Positions 1-7,549 are shown, counted from the stretch's first letter. The stretch is DNA of 15,061 nt from Roseibacillus sp. (GCA_002723015.1 PBNG01000043.1:1-15061); one strand, 5' to 3'. Notes: generated from the letters alone by a model not told the origin. A program made the numbers and translations.

Positions 1-90
1 TCCGAAGCATCCGAAGCATCCGAAGCATCCGAAGCATCCGAAGCATCCGAAGCATCCGAAGCATCCGAAGCAGCCGAAGCAGCCGAAGCA
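1..90 (+). repeat. 9-bp coding tandem repeat (Ser-Glu-Ala tract)
   Basis: Eight perfect copies of TCCGAAGCA (1-72) are followed by two copies of GCCGAAGCA (73-90). The array touches the left window edge, so its real length is unknown. In the frame of the downstream imelysin gene it encodes (Ser-Glu-Ala)8 then (Ala-Glu-Ala)2. The unit is a multiple of three, so gain or loss of copies changes protein length without shifting the frame. Such acidic, small-residue tracts usually form a flexible linker behind a signal peptide or lipobox; that role is inferred. Confidence 0.95.
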
Positions 91-1197
91 GGTGCAGCCG
101 ACTCGACGGCAAGCGGAGAGGCCTCGATGCAGAGCAAGGTCGTTGAACATTACGCTACTCTTGTCTCAACCACCTATTCGGATGCTCTCGCTCAAGCGAA
201 GACCCTGCAGGGGGACGTTAATTCGTTCCTTGCAGAACCCACGGCCGAGCGAATGCAGAAAGCCCGTGACTCGTGGACAGCAGCGAGGCTCCCCTACCTG
301 CAAACGGAGGTCTTTCGTTTCTATGAGGGTCCCATTGATGATGAAGACGGACCGGAGGGACTCCTGAATGCATGGCCCATGGATGAGGCATACATCGATT
401 ACGTAGATGGAAGCCCTACTGCAGGGTTGGTCAACAACAAGGCCGATTTTCCTGAGGTTGATGCTGGTGTTATCGAGTCGCTGAACGAGAAGGACGGAGA
501 GACGAATATCAGCTGTGGGTATCACGCTGTCGAGTTCCTCCTGTGGGGTCAGGATTTCTCGGCGGACGGACCGGGGTCACGGCCCCACACTGATTACACT
601 ACGGCGGACAATGCAGATCGGCGCGGAGACTATCTGAGGGCCGTTACCGACCTGGTGGTAGAAAAGTTGGAAGGTCTCGTGGCTGAATGGATGCCCGGAA
701 AAGATAACTACCGGGCAGAGTTCCTCGCATTGCCAAGTAGCGAAGCTCTCAAAAAAATCATGACCGGGATGTCAATGTTGAGTGGGTTTGAAATGGCTGC
801 TGAACGCTTGAATGTCGCCTATGACACCCAGGCTCAGGAGGACGAGCACTCCTGTTTTTCGGATACAACTCACAATGATATGGTTTACGACCTTGTCGGA
901 ATCCACAACGTCTGGACCGGCTCCTACGGTGACCTGAGCGGGCCCGGAATTCAAGAGCTCGCCGAGAGTCTTAAGCCAGAACTCGCAGCCGAATTGGGCT
1001 CAAAAATCGAGGGGTCAGTTGCTGCTGCCAGAAAAATTCCTGCTCCATTCGATCAGGCGATTCTCGGGGAGGACACTGCGCCGGGCCGCAAGGCAATCCT
1101 CCACACGATTGAGACACTAGAGGACCAGGCCAAACTTCTCGTTGCCTTGGCAAAAGAGATGGGCTTTGGTGTGCCGGTCAGCGAGGAGGACGAATGA
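1..1197 (+). CDS. Imelysin/IrpA-family (M75-like) protein, 5' partial
   Basis: The frame is open from base 1 with no stop before 1195-1197, and the Ser-Glu-Ala tract is in the same frame as the ATG at 127. The true start therefore lies upstream, and 127 is an internal methionine. The visible 398 residues carry the family GxHxxE motif as GYHAVE (517-534), followed by FLLWGQD, and a later EDEHSCFSDTTHND segment leading to a GIHNVWTG stretch, both characteristic of imelysin proteins. Members sit in the periplasm or on the outer membrane and are often iron-regulated (cyanobacterial IrpA, the EfeO C-terminal domain); peptidase activity is doubtful for many of them, and metal binding is the safer expectation. 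The signal peptide or lipobox should lie off the window. The gene overlaps the downstream DUF1111 gene by ATGA, which implies co-translation. Confidence 0.93.
   Translation, partial: SEASEASEASEASEASEASEASEAAEAAEAGAADSTASGEASMQSKVVEHYATLVSTTYSDALAQAKTLQGDVNSFLAEPTAERMQKARDSWTAARLPYLQTEVFRFYEGPIDDEDGPEGLLNAWPMDEAYIDYVDGSPTAGLVNNKADFPEVDAGVIESLNEKDGETNISCGYHAVEFLLWGQDFSADGPGSRPHTDYTTADNADRRGDYLRAVTDLVVEKLEGLVAEWMPGKDNYRAEFLALPSSEALKKIMTGMSMLSGFEMAAERLNVAYDTQAQEDEHSCFSDTTHNDMVYDLVGIHNVWTGSYGDLSGPGIQELAESLKPELAAELGSKIEGSVAAARKIPAPFDQAILGEDTAPGRKAILHTIETLEDQAKLLVALAKEMGFGVPVSEEDE
1183..1189 (+). promoter_or_regulatory. Strong ribosome binding site for the DUF1111 gene
   Basis: GAGGAGG lies four bases before the ATG at 1194, inside the last codons of the imelysin gene. 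It is the clearest Shine-Dalgarno sequence in the window; most other genes here lack one. It fixes 1194 as the start of the DUF1111 gene. Confidence 0.75.
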
Positions 1198-2573
1198 GTT
1201 ATGCCGGACGGTCGATCCTACGCCTCATGCCATGGTGGGCTTTGCTCTCGCTGGCCTGGGGGGACGATCGTTTGAGTGGGGGAGACACCACCGTGTTCGT
1301 CACGAGCGAGAAAGCGTTTGCTCGTCCATTAGCTAACATAAACCGGTTAACGCGCCGGCAGCACACCGTAGGAAATTCTTTTTTTAACCAAAATTGGGTC
1401 GCCTCCCCGGCCTCGACAACATCGCGGGACGGCCTCGGCCATCTGTTTAACGCCCGGTCCTGCTCCGCGTGTCATGTCCGTGACGGGCGGGGGGAGCCCC
1501 CGAAACCGGGGGAATTCTCCCTTGGTCTCGTCATGAAAATCAGCCTCCCGGGCCGGCTGGCCACGGGTGGACCGGTTCCAGATCCAGCCTATGGGTTACA
1601 ATTGAGCGAGAGGGCGCTCCCCGGCTTTAAGCCCGAGGGTCATGTCCAGGTTCGATATCAAGAAGTCAGTGGGTCCTATGCCGATGGCGAGCGATTCAGC
1701 TTGCGGAGACCCGCCTACGAAATCGTCGAACTCGGGGCAGGGCCCCTCAGCCCGGAGACGAAGTTCAGCCCGCGGGTGGCCCCAGCGGTGCACGGACTCG
1801 GCCTGCTTGCGGCAGTGGACGAGGAGAGCTTGAGGGAACTCGAAGATCCAGACGATCGAGACGGGGATGGGATTTCGGGTAGAATTAACAAGGTATGGGA
1901 CTACGAAGCCAAGAAATTGGTGGCCGGCCGTTTCGGATGGAAGGCGAACCAGCCTTCCCTGCGTCAGCAGACCGCGGGCGCCTTCGTAGGCGACCTCGGA
2001 ATCACCTCACCTCTTTTTCCCGACGAAAACCATACGGACCTCTATGCGAAGCGGCATCAGTTCGTGAAGCATGTGGATGATGAGCAACCGGAGCTTACCG
2101 CTAAGATTCTGCAGAGGGTGACAGCCTATCTGGAAACGATCGCGCCCCCGGCCCGCCGCAATGTAGATGATCTTGTAGTGAGACAGGGGCAGAAACTGTT
2201 CGCCGGGATGAAGTGTGCTTCCTGCCACACTCCCGAGCTTAAAACGGGCGATTTTCACCAGCTTGCTGAGTTGCGGAATCAGACAATCAGGCCCTACACG
2301 GATCTTCTTCTGCATGACATGGGAGAAGCGTTGGCGGATGGCCGCGAGGATTTTGAGGCCACCGGACGCGAGTGGAGAACGCCTCCACTCTGGGGGATAG
2401 GGCTTCAGGAGAGAGTGAACGGGCACACCACCTTACTGCACGATGGGCGGGCTCGTGATCTTTCCGAGGCCATCCTCTGGCACGGTGGGGAGGCAGAGAA
2501 GTCGAAAGAGCTTTTTCGAAATGCCTCCGGAAAGGAACGGCTGGCGTTGTTGTCATTTCTCCAGAGTCTGTAG
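1194..2573 (+). CDS. DUF1111 di-haem oxidoreductase (putative thiol oxidoreductase/peroxidase-like)
   Basis: The 459-residue protein begins with a likely export signal (Arg-6 and Arg-10, then a hydrophobic stretch at about 12-22 ending near Trp-Gly). Two c-type haem motifs are visible: CSACH at residues 90-94, followed by DGRGEPP, and CASCH at residues 341-345. The N-terminal GGDTTVF, the DGLGHLFNARSCSACH segment and the late TPPLWGIG and HDGRARDL motifs are typical of DUF1111 proteins, which are distantly related to MauG/cytochrome c peroxidases. Length is normal for the family. Location should be periplasmic, where the haems are attached. DUF1111 genes are commonly found beside imelysin genes in iron-responsive operons, as here, with a four-base overlap. 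The substrate is not known for the family; a redox role in iron handling is inferred from context. Confidence 0.95.
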   Translation: MSYAGRSILRLMPWWALLSLAWGDDRLSGGDTTVFVTSEKAFARPLANINRLTRRQHTVGNSFFNQNWVASPASTTSRDGLGHLFNARSCSACHVRDGRGEPPKPGEFSLGLVMKISLPGRLATGGPVPDPAYGLQLSERALPGFKPEGHVQVRYQEVSGSYADGERFSLRRPAYEIVELGAGPLSPETKFSPRVAPAVHGLGLLAAVDEESLRELEDPDDRDGDGISGRINKVWDYEAKKLVAGRFGWKANQPSLRQQTAGAFVGDLGITSPLFPDENHTDLYAKRHQFVKHVDDEQPELTAKILQRVTAYLETIAPPARRNVDDLVVRQGQKLFAGMKCASCHTPELKTGDFHQLAELRNQTIRPYTDLLLHDMGEALADGREDFEATGREWRTPPLWGIGLQERVNGHTTLLHDGRARDLSEAILWHGGEAEKSKELFRNASGKERLALLSFLQSL

Positions 2574-2574
2574 A

Positions 2575-2604
2575 CAGCACGACGGTGAGAAAGCGTTAGT
2601 GCTG
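2575..2604 (+). terminator. Imperfect hairpin after the DUF1111 stop
   Basis: CAGCAC (2575-2580) can pair with GTGCTG (2599-2604), and ACG (2582-2584) with CGT inside the loop. The structure begins two bases after the stop codon, but no T tract follows. It could be a weak terminator or an mRNA-stabilising hairpin separating the imelysin-DUF1111 operon from the PEP-CTERM gene. Confidence 0.3.
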
Positions 2605-2647
2605 AGCATGAAGGTCTGCTAAATTCCCGTCTTTCCCCACAAAGGCC

Positions 2648-3265
2648 ATGTCGGTTAATTCCCATATCTTTCGCGCGGTTTTTCTCTCGTTCCTCGGCTG
2701 GGTTGGCTGCGAGGGCGCGAAGGGAGCCGTCCTGTGGTCTGAATTGCAGGATGGGGATCTTCCTGGTGATTTCACTGCGCCCCGCATTCTGACAGCTACA
2801 GCTGGCGAGAACATCATATCTGGCCGGATCGGGCAGACTGGGAACCTCGGAGCAACCAACGGGAGCGATGCAGACTATCTCACCATTGTGGTTCCAGAGG
2901 GTCTCGAAATCGTCTCGATCACAGCGGCAAACTATTCGTTCTCGGGAACCGGAAATCCCGGAGGGGGATCTTTTCTCGCTTATCGAGAAGGGTTCAGTTT
3001 TCCCGGGCAGGGTTTTGGAGATATTGACGGCTACGTGATTTTCACCGCAGATTCGGGAAATCTCCTTCCGGGTCTAAGACAGGACGCTTTCGGAGTTGGC
3101 GGAGACAGGACTCTTGGAGCCGGGGAACACGCTTTTTGGCTACAGGAGACTAACCCCACGGTTGTGGAGTATGCGCTAGCCCTAGAGGTGATTCCAGAAC
3201 CTTCATCTACAGGGCTTCTAGGGTTGGGTCTTGCAATCGTCCTCGGCTTGAGGCGCCGGCCTTGA
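2648..3265 (+). CDS. PEP-CTERM sorting domain protein
   Basis: A 205-residue exported protein. The N-terminus has a hydrophobic signal segment (about residues 8-27, ending near AKGA). The C-terminus shows the full tripartite PEP-CTERM signal: the motif IPEPSS at residues 182-187, a hydrophobic helix at about 189-201, and the basic tail RRRP at the very end. Such tails direct proteins to the exosortase/archaeosortase-type sorting system and are typical of Gram-negative bacteria that make exopolysaccharide, including Verrucomicrobiota. The middle is beta-rich and Gly-rich with a segment 'DYLTIVVPEG' resembling pre-peptidase-C-terminal-like domains; no catalytic motif is seen and no function is assigned. 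The start is ATG at 2648 with only a weak AAAGG upstream. A 15-bp tandem duplication spans its stop codon. Confidence 0.88.
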   Translation: MSVNSHIFRAVFLSFLGWVGCEGAKGAVLWSELQDGDLPGDFTAPRILTATAGENIISGRIGQTGNLGATNGSDADYLTIVVPEGLEIVSITAANYSFSGTGNPGGGSFLAYREGFSFPGQGFGDIDGYVIFTADSGNLLPGLRQDAFGVGGDRTLGAGEHAFWLQETNPTVVEYALALEVIPEPSSTGLLGLGLAIVLGLRRRP

Positions 3266-3284
3266 AGGAGCCGGCCTTGAAGGA
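3255..3284 (+). repeat. 15-bp perfect tandem duplication over a stop codon
   Basis: GCCGGCCTTGAAGGA occurs twice head to tail (3255-3269 and 3270-3284), followed by a further GCCGG. The TGA stop of the PEP-CTERM gene (3263-3265) lies inside the first copy and is repeated in the second (3278-3280). The protein end is unaffected by copy number. CCGGC and GCCGG within the array can also form a short stem. Confidence 0.9.
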
Positions 3285-3376
3285 GCCGGGATTTCCGGTG
3301 CAAGTTCAACCTGTCGTTAGAAAGAGGCAAGGGGCCGCTAGCGCGAAAGGGGCAGCGCTGCTTTGCTTGTGTATTC

Positions 3377-4195
3377 GTGCATCCTGACGCCAATAGTATA
3401 ACCGAAGCACTCTCTCAGGAGGTGTGGGAGCTTGCACCGGAACTCTCCCGCTTTGTTGAATTTTTCGAGAAAATCCCGTTCTGCTGGATACAGGTTGTCA
3501 ACTGCGAGATATCATACACGTGGCTCAGCAGGAGTCCCATGGCACTCTTGCAGGAGTCTGGTCTGGTTTTCCCGGAACTCGGCCTGACCCTGAGCGAGCT
3601 GGAAGTCGCAAGCGTCATGGTGCAACGCCATCCTGTTCACGCAGGCATGGTAAGGGTATCTCTCAACTCATCCGCTCACCGTGAGCAGGTTCTCGTAGAC
3701 GCCCCAGCCTGGGCAGAGGAGGCTATTTCTGAGCTTTCTCGAAATGTGGCCAGGGTTCATTCGTCCGATGAGCCCCCGGAGGGAATCGAGCGCGTTACCC
3801 GCAAGCTCTGTGACTGCTGCCGCGAACGGCGGAGCAAGATCCAACAGGAGGGAGAGAGTCATCCACTCTATCGCCTTCTCGCTGTTGCCAGTGCCAGCGA
3901 AAATGGTATCCGGATAGATGTCGAGGGAGAGCTCTTTTGCTTCAGCACCCGGCTCTATCCGCTTAATTACGAACAGGAAGATGGGAAAATGGTTCTGGGA
4001 GCCTCCCGTTCAAGTCTGACCCTTGATCTTTCGGAGTTTTTCCGTGCGGTAGCGCGAATTGATACCATTGAAGAGGATCGTTGCTCAGTGATCGATTGCT
4101 ATGACTCGTATGGCGACAAGTTGTTATCATTTTCCCAGAGGGGCGATGATCTTTATGAGCTCTGGAGTGTGATGGCGAAGCGGGCCGGGTCATAG
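3377..4195 (+). CDS. Putative divergent HemS/ChuX-like haem-handling protein
   Basis: A cytoplasmic protein of 272 residues with no signal peptide. It appears to hold two similar modules: residues about 27-125 and about 162-268. The second runs through a short helix (PLYRLLAVASASE), 'IRIDVEGELFCF', 'LTLDLSEFFRAVARID', 'CSVIDCYDSYGDKLLSF' and a closing 'ELWSVM'. That order parallels the C-terminal half of HemS-type haem-degrading factors (VGN-G--QIHTG, LHLR---I--AWVVRKPT, VTSLELFD--G-LI--FFG, then an E--W helix). The first module has the matching 'GLVFPELGLTLSELEVASVMVQR' order. HemS proteins have two such repeats, so the architecture fits, although this protein is shorter (HemS is about 345 residues). 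I cannot place the axial haem histidine, so haem binding is unproven. The start is GTG, the first possible start after an in-frame stop at 3278. The assignment is by eye and helped by the iron-rich context. Confidence 0.5.
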   Translation: MHPDANSITEALSQEVWELAPELSRFVEFFEKIPFCWIQVVNCEISYTWLSRSPMALLQESGLVFPELGLTLSELEVASVMVQRHPVHAGMVRVSLNSSAHREQVLVDAPAWAEEAISELSRNVARVHSSDEPPEGIERVTRKLCDCCRERRSKIQQEGESHPLYRLLAVASASENGIRIDVEGELFCFSTRLYPLNYEQEDGKMVLGASRSSLTLDLSEFFRAVARIDTIEEDRCSVIDCYDSYGDKLLSFSQRGDDLYELWSVMAKRAGS

Positions 4196-4235
4196 GGATA
4201 GATTTTACGGGGGGGTAAGCTCACACGGATGATGG

Positions 4236-5543
4236 TTGAAAGATACACTGGACATCCTCAGAAATAGTAGAAGACATTGGATCATGCCAACCTCAACAGT
4301 CTCGTTTCTCTTAGTGGCCATCCTCTTTTGCAGCGGGGGCTTCGAGTCCGCCTCTGCCTCCGACGACAGATTGAGCGTGTGGCCTGGATTCCGCGGAGAG
4401 GGGAACAGTGTAACACTCGACGGAAAATTGCCTCTCAAGTGGAGTGAAAAAGAGGGCGTTGCATGGCGTGCCCCTCTGGAAGGATTTGGGCAGTCGAGCC
4501 CGGTAACATGGGGGGAGCGGGTCTACGTCACGAGCACGGGGGGTGAGCAAAAAGAGCATCTCTTTCTTGAGTGTTTTGACCTCGTTTCCGGAGAGCGACG
4601 GTGGAAGCAGCAGATTGAAGCTGCCGAGAAAGTAGAAAAGGTGACTAAGATGATCTCTCAGGGAGCACCCACTCCGGTAGCTGGTCCTCTCGGGGTGTAT
4701 TGCTTCTTTGAGAGTGGTGATCTGGTGGCCTTTGATCATGAAGGGAACCGGCAATGGACGCGGAAGTTGACCAAGGAGTTCGGACAGTTTGAGGGAGGGC
4801 ATGGGGTCGGGTCCTCACTTGTCGGGGCACCGGGTCGACTACTTCTCCTTATTGATCACGACGGGCCGTCCTATCTGCTCTGTCTTGACAGGGAAACCGG
4901 TAAGACAGTCTGGAAGGCCGAACGTGAGTCGCGCGTTTCCTGGACAACCCCGCTTTATCTCGATCGTGGTGATGAAGCGCAGGTAATTGTCAGTTCCAAC
5001 GGAGCCTTGGAGGGATATGACTTCAAGGATGGCAGACGGATCTGGTGGCTGGAGAATATCAAAAGGAATACCGTCGCGTCGCCCAGCAGTGATGGAAATA
5101 TGATCGTGATCGGTTCATCCAGTCCTCGCCAGTGCCTTGCAGTGAAGCTTGGGGGCGAGGGTAATATAGCGAAAACCCATGTGGCGTGGCGTGCGGAATC
5201 TGTTACCGCCAGTTTCAGTTCACCGCTCCTCCATCGGGGACTGGCTTATTTCGTCAACAGGGCGGGAACCTTGCAGGTGCAAACGATTTCGGACGGAAAA
5301 CAGTGCTGGGAGTATCGGCTTCCGGACGGGTGTTGGGCGTCACCAGTAGCGGCCGGAGATCGGATCTATTTTTTCTGTAAGAATGGCAAGGCAGTGGTGT
5401 TTGAATCTGAGGGTAAGCAGCCCCGAGTTCTCTCGGAAAACTCAGTCGAGGTCGGGGAGGACGACAAAGTCTACGGGTTCGCGGTCGCCGGGAATCGGTT
5501 TGTCCTACGTGTCGGAAGAGAGCTTATTGCGATAGGCAGGTAG
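4236..5543 (+). CDS. Secreted PQQ-like beta-propeller repeat protein
   Basis: The protein has about 435 residues and repeated propeller motifs of the form 'x-D-x-x-(T/S)-G-x-x-x-W': FDLVSGERRW, FDHEGNRQW, LDRETGKTVW, YDFKDGRRIW and a late SDGKQCW. The mature part opens with 'VWPGFRGEGNSV', the usual beginning of the many exported PQQ-like (BamB-fold) proteins of Planctomycetes and Verrucomicrobia. A hydrophobic signal segment (SFLLVAILFCSGGFESASA) precedes it. The TTG at 4236 gives an Arg-rich n-region before this segment; an ATG at 4284 would give a shorter signal peptide. Neither has a clear Shine-Dalgarno sequence. No quinone-dependent dehydrogenase active site is evident, so this is probably a binding or scaffold protein outside the cytoplasm rather than an enzyme. 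It lies between the two HemS-like reading frames, on the same strand. Confidence 0.88.
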   Translation: MKDTLDILRNSRRHWIMPTSTVSFLLVAILFCSGGFESASASDDRLSVWPGFRGEGNSVTLDGKLPLKWSEKEGVAWRAPLEGFGQSSPVTWGERVYVTSTGGEQKEHLFLECFDLVSGERRWKQQIEAAEKVEKVTKMISQGAPTPVAGPLGVYCFFESGDLVAFDHEGNRQWTRKLTKEFGQFEGGHGVGSSLVGAPGRLLLLIDHDGPSYLLCLDRETGKTVWKAERESRVSWTTPLYLDRGDEAQVIVSSNGALEGYDFKDGRRIWWLENIKRNTVASPSSDGNMIVIGSSSPRQCLAVKLGGEGNIAKTHVAWRAESVTASFSSPLLHRGLAYFVNRAGTLQVQTISDGKQCWEYRLPDGCWASPVAAGDRIYFFCKNGKAVVFESEGKQPRVLSENSVEVGEDDKVYGFAVAGNRFVLRVGRELIAIGR

Positions 5544-5674
5544 GGCCAAGCATGACGGTGGGAAGAGTGGGCTTGATGATGAGTTGTCCGGACTGGAGAC
5601 CGGGGAAACCTATCGTCAATATTTAGTCATTTGTCGTTTAGCCGGTTTCCGTTCCTCTGGCTTATAACACATCA

Positions 5675-6394
5675 ATGGATCATCCTCTACGTCTCAGGAA
5701 TTGCCACGAGGCTCTTTTCAACCAGTTCCTGCACTTTGATCCGATGCATCTCGTTGTCAGGAGTAGGGGTCTCTCCTTTGTGAGGGAGACAAAGTTCGGC
5801 GTTTTTACTGCCCAGCGGAGGGGGGATTGCCGGAACATCTGCGACGAGGATAGTGGATTGGCTCTCAGTCCAGAGCGACTTGAAGCAGTCTACCTCTTCT
5901 CTCGGGGCTCCGGTCGCCCTCCGGTCTTTGAACTCGAATTTACTGGCTACGGATTTGGAATTTCAATCCAGCCTCGAGAAACCCCCCGGAGTCTTGACCT
6001 TCTCCACCGCATTGCCTCTTCCTTCGGCGATAAAACTGTCTCAGGGCCGGAGCTCGTGGGTAGAGGCGCTGGTTCATGGCTCGATGAATGGGGTCATATT
6101 GAAGAGGGAGGCGTTGAAGAATCCAGCATGGGGACGGTATCGGGAACAGTCGCTGAGGGCAGGATTTCCGCCCAGATACGTAATTCCGCCTTTGAGGCTG
6201 GTATCGTCATCAATCCGGCCTTTGAGGATCGGGATGGACATGTCCGGAGAATCGCGGCTGCGGGAGGATGTGACGCTATTGTCATCGATGACAATATTCT
6301 CGTTGTGAGGGGCGATAGGGGTGACCAAGCAGGCCCGGCTCAGCTTCACAAGGTCAGCGAGCGATTGCTCCATCCCGGGGCTACTACCCGGTAG
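5675..6394 (+). CDS. Putative single-module HemS/ChuX-like protein with unexplained C-terminal half
   Basis: A 239-codon open frame starting with ATG at 5675. Residues about 10-118 follow the same order as each half of the HemS-like protein at 3377-4195: an amphipathic helix (EALFNQFLHF), 'MHLVVRSRGLSFVRET', 'FGVFTAQRRG', 'GLALSPERLEAVYLFSR', 'VFELEFTGYGFGISIQPR' and a final helix (LDLLHRIASSF). A single such module would resemble HutX/ChuX. Residues 119-239 match nothing I recognise. They are rich in Asp, Gly, Arg and Val, and other frames are also open there, so this part could be run-on or contain a frameshift. No Shine-Dalgarno sequence is visible. The stop codon lies one base before the fbpC stop on the other strand. 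Confidence covers existence of a gene here; the function is tentative. Confidence 0.45.
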   Translation: MDHPLRLRNCHEALFNQFLHFDPMHLVVRSRGLSFVRETKFGVFTAQRRGDCRNICDEDSGLALSPERLEAVYLFSRGSGRPPVFELEFTGYGFGISIQPRETPRSLDLLHRIASSFGDKTVSGPELVGRGAGSWLDEWGHIEEGGVEESSMGTVSGTVAEGRISAQIRNSAFEAGIVINPAFEDRDGHVRRIAAAGGCDAIVIDDNILVVRGDRGDQAGPAQLHKVSERLLHPGATTR

Positions 6395-6395
6395 A

Positions 6396-7370
6396 CTAGC
6401 TCACCCGCCAACGGATCCCCATCTTCGCTCCGTTGGTGAGCGATACTCCCGATGGGACGTCCACCAGCAGGTTTTCTCCAGACGCTTCCAGATCGAGGCT
6501 CACTCGTTGAAAGGAGCCGAGGAATTCAATCCTGCGGATTGTCCCCTCGGCGAAACATTTACTCAGGTCTGATTCCAGAGCGAGTTGGTCGGGACGACCA
6601 AAAGAGCAGGGAGGAGCATTGTCCCCGGCTGAGGGAAGGATATTGATAGTTCCGAAAAGAGCCGCTACTTCGGGCGAGGCAGGGGTTTGCCAGATCTCCC
6701 TCGGAGGGCCTGCTTGCAGTATCTGGCCCCCCCGCATCACAGCGACCCGATCGGAGATTGAAAAGGCATCGTCGCTGTGGTGAGTGACAAAGATTGCGGT
6801 CGTTCCCTGACTACGAAGCAAGTCCGCCGTGAGGCTCCGGAGAGTTTCTCTCAGTTCAAGGTCGAGGTTACTGAAGGGTTCGTCAAGCAGGAGCAGCCTG
6901 GGCTTTGGCGCGAGGGCGCGGGCGAGAGCGATTCGCTGGGTTTCTCCCCCGGAGAGCTCGTTGGGGAGGCGCTTTCCAAACCCGCAAAGGCCTACCTGTT
7001 CTAGGAGCTCGTCAACCCGCTGATTGCGTTCGCTGCGAGCCCAGTGGCGGAGCCCATAGGAGATATTGCGCGCGACCGTCAGATGGGGGAAGAGATCGCA
7101 GCCCTGAGGAACGAGCCCTATTTGACGGTGCTCAGGACGAACAAAGGCGTCTGTTGCGGACAAGATCTCATTACCAAGTGATATGGATCCGCTCGACGGG
7201 CGATCCAGTCCAGCGACGAGACGCAGAAGGGTGGATTTACCGCTGCCACTTTTCCCCAAAAGTGAGAGCAATTCTCCCTCCTCGATAGTCAAAGTGGCTT
7301 CGTCCAATGCACGCTGAGGACTGCGCGGATAGGAAAAGACCAGACGTTCGAGGATAAGTTGTGTGCTCAC
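6396..7370 (-). CDS. fbpC: Ferric-iron ABC transporter ATP-binding protein
   Basis: A 324-residue ABC ATPase with every core motif intact: Walker A GKSGSGKST around residues 39-47, Q-loop Gln-89, signature LSGGE at 139-143, Walker B LLLLDEP ending at about 165 with the D-loop SNLD, and the H-loop histidine 197. Residues from about 245 form a TOBE-like C-terminal domain ('PDQLALESD', 'IEFLGSFQRVSLDL'), as in FbpC/FutC-type and other CUT1-like importers. It energises the permease encoded just upstream on the same strand. The start is GTG at 7370; an in-frame stop at 7416-7418 limits upstream extension. A 179-bp gap separates it from the permease gene, much wider than the 13 bp between permease and binding protein. 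The iron specificity is taken from the neighbouring binding protein, not from the ATPase itself. Confidence 0.93.
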   Translation of the reverse strand: MSTQLILERLVFSYPRSPQRALDEATLTIEEGELLSLLGKSGSGKSTLLRLVAGLDRPSSGSISLGNEILSATDAFVRPEHRQIGLVPQGCDLFPHLTVARNISYGLRHWARSERNQRVDELLEQVGLCGFGKRLPNELSGGETQRIALARALAPKPRLLLLDEPFSNLDLELRETLRSLTADLLRSQGTTAIFVTHHSDDAFSISDRVAVMRGGQILQAGPPREIWQTPASPEVAALFGTINILPSAGDNAPPCSFGRPDQLALESDLSKCFAEGTIRRIEFLGSFQRVSLDLEASGENLLVDVPSGVSLTNGAKMGIRWRVS

Positions 7371-7549
7371 GCTTTGATCGCTGTAGATGGTGAACGTAAG
7401 ATAGCAAGACCCACATTAATTTTCGATATTCTCAGGGACAAGGAGGCGTCAGTACCGGGTACTTGGAACGATAGTCGGAGCGGAAGAGTTGGTCTAGCTT
7501 CTTCAGTGAGCACTGCGCCTCGGTGGGGTGTTCGTCTGACTCACATGAC

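Noticed and set aside
1..90. Tandem repeat as a CRISPR array or non-coding minisatellite
   Set aside because: There are no spacers, and the 9-bp units are in frame with the downstream gene and encode a regular Ser-Glu-Ala tract.
6074..6373. Minus-strand frame just downstream of fbpC as a fourth operon gene
   Set aside because: It is exactly codon-antisense to the plus frame, shows no recognisable motif and has no ribosome site. Kept only as a caveat for the unresolved 3' half.
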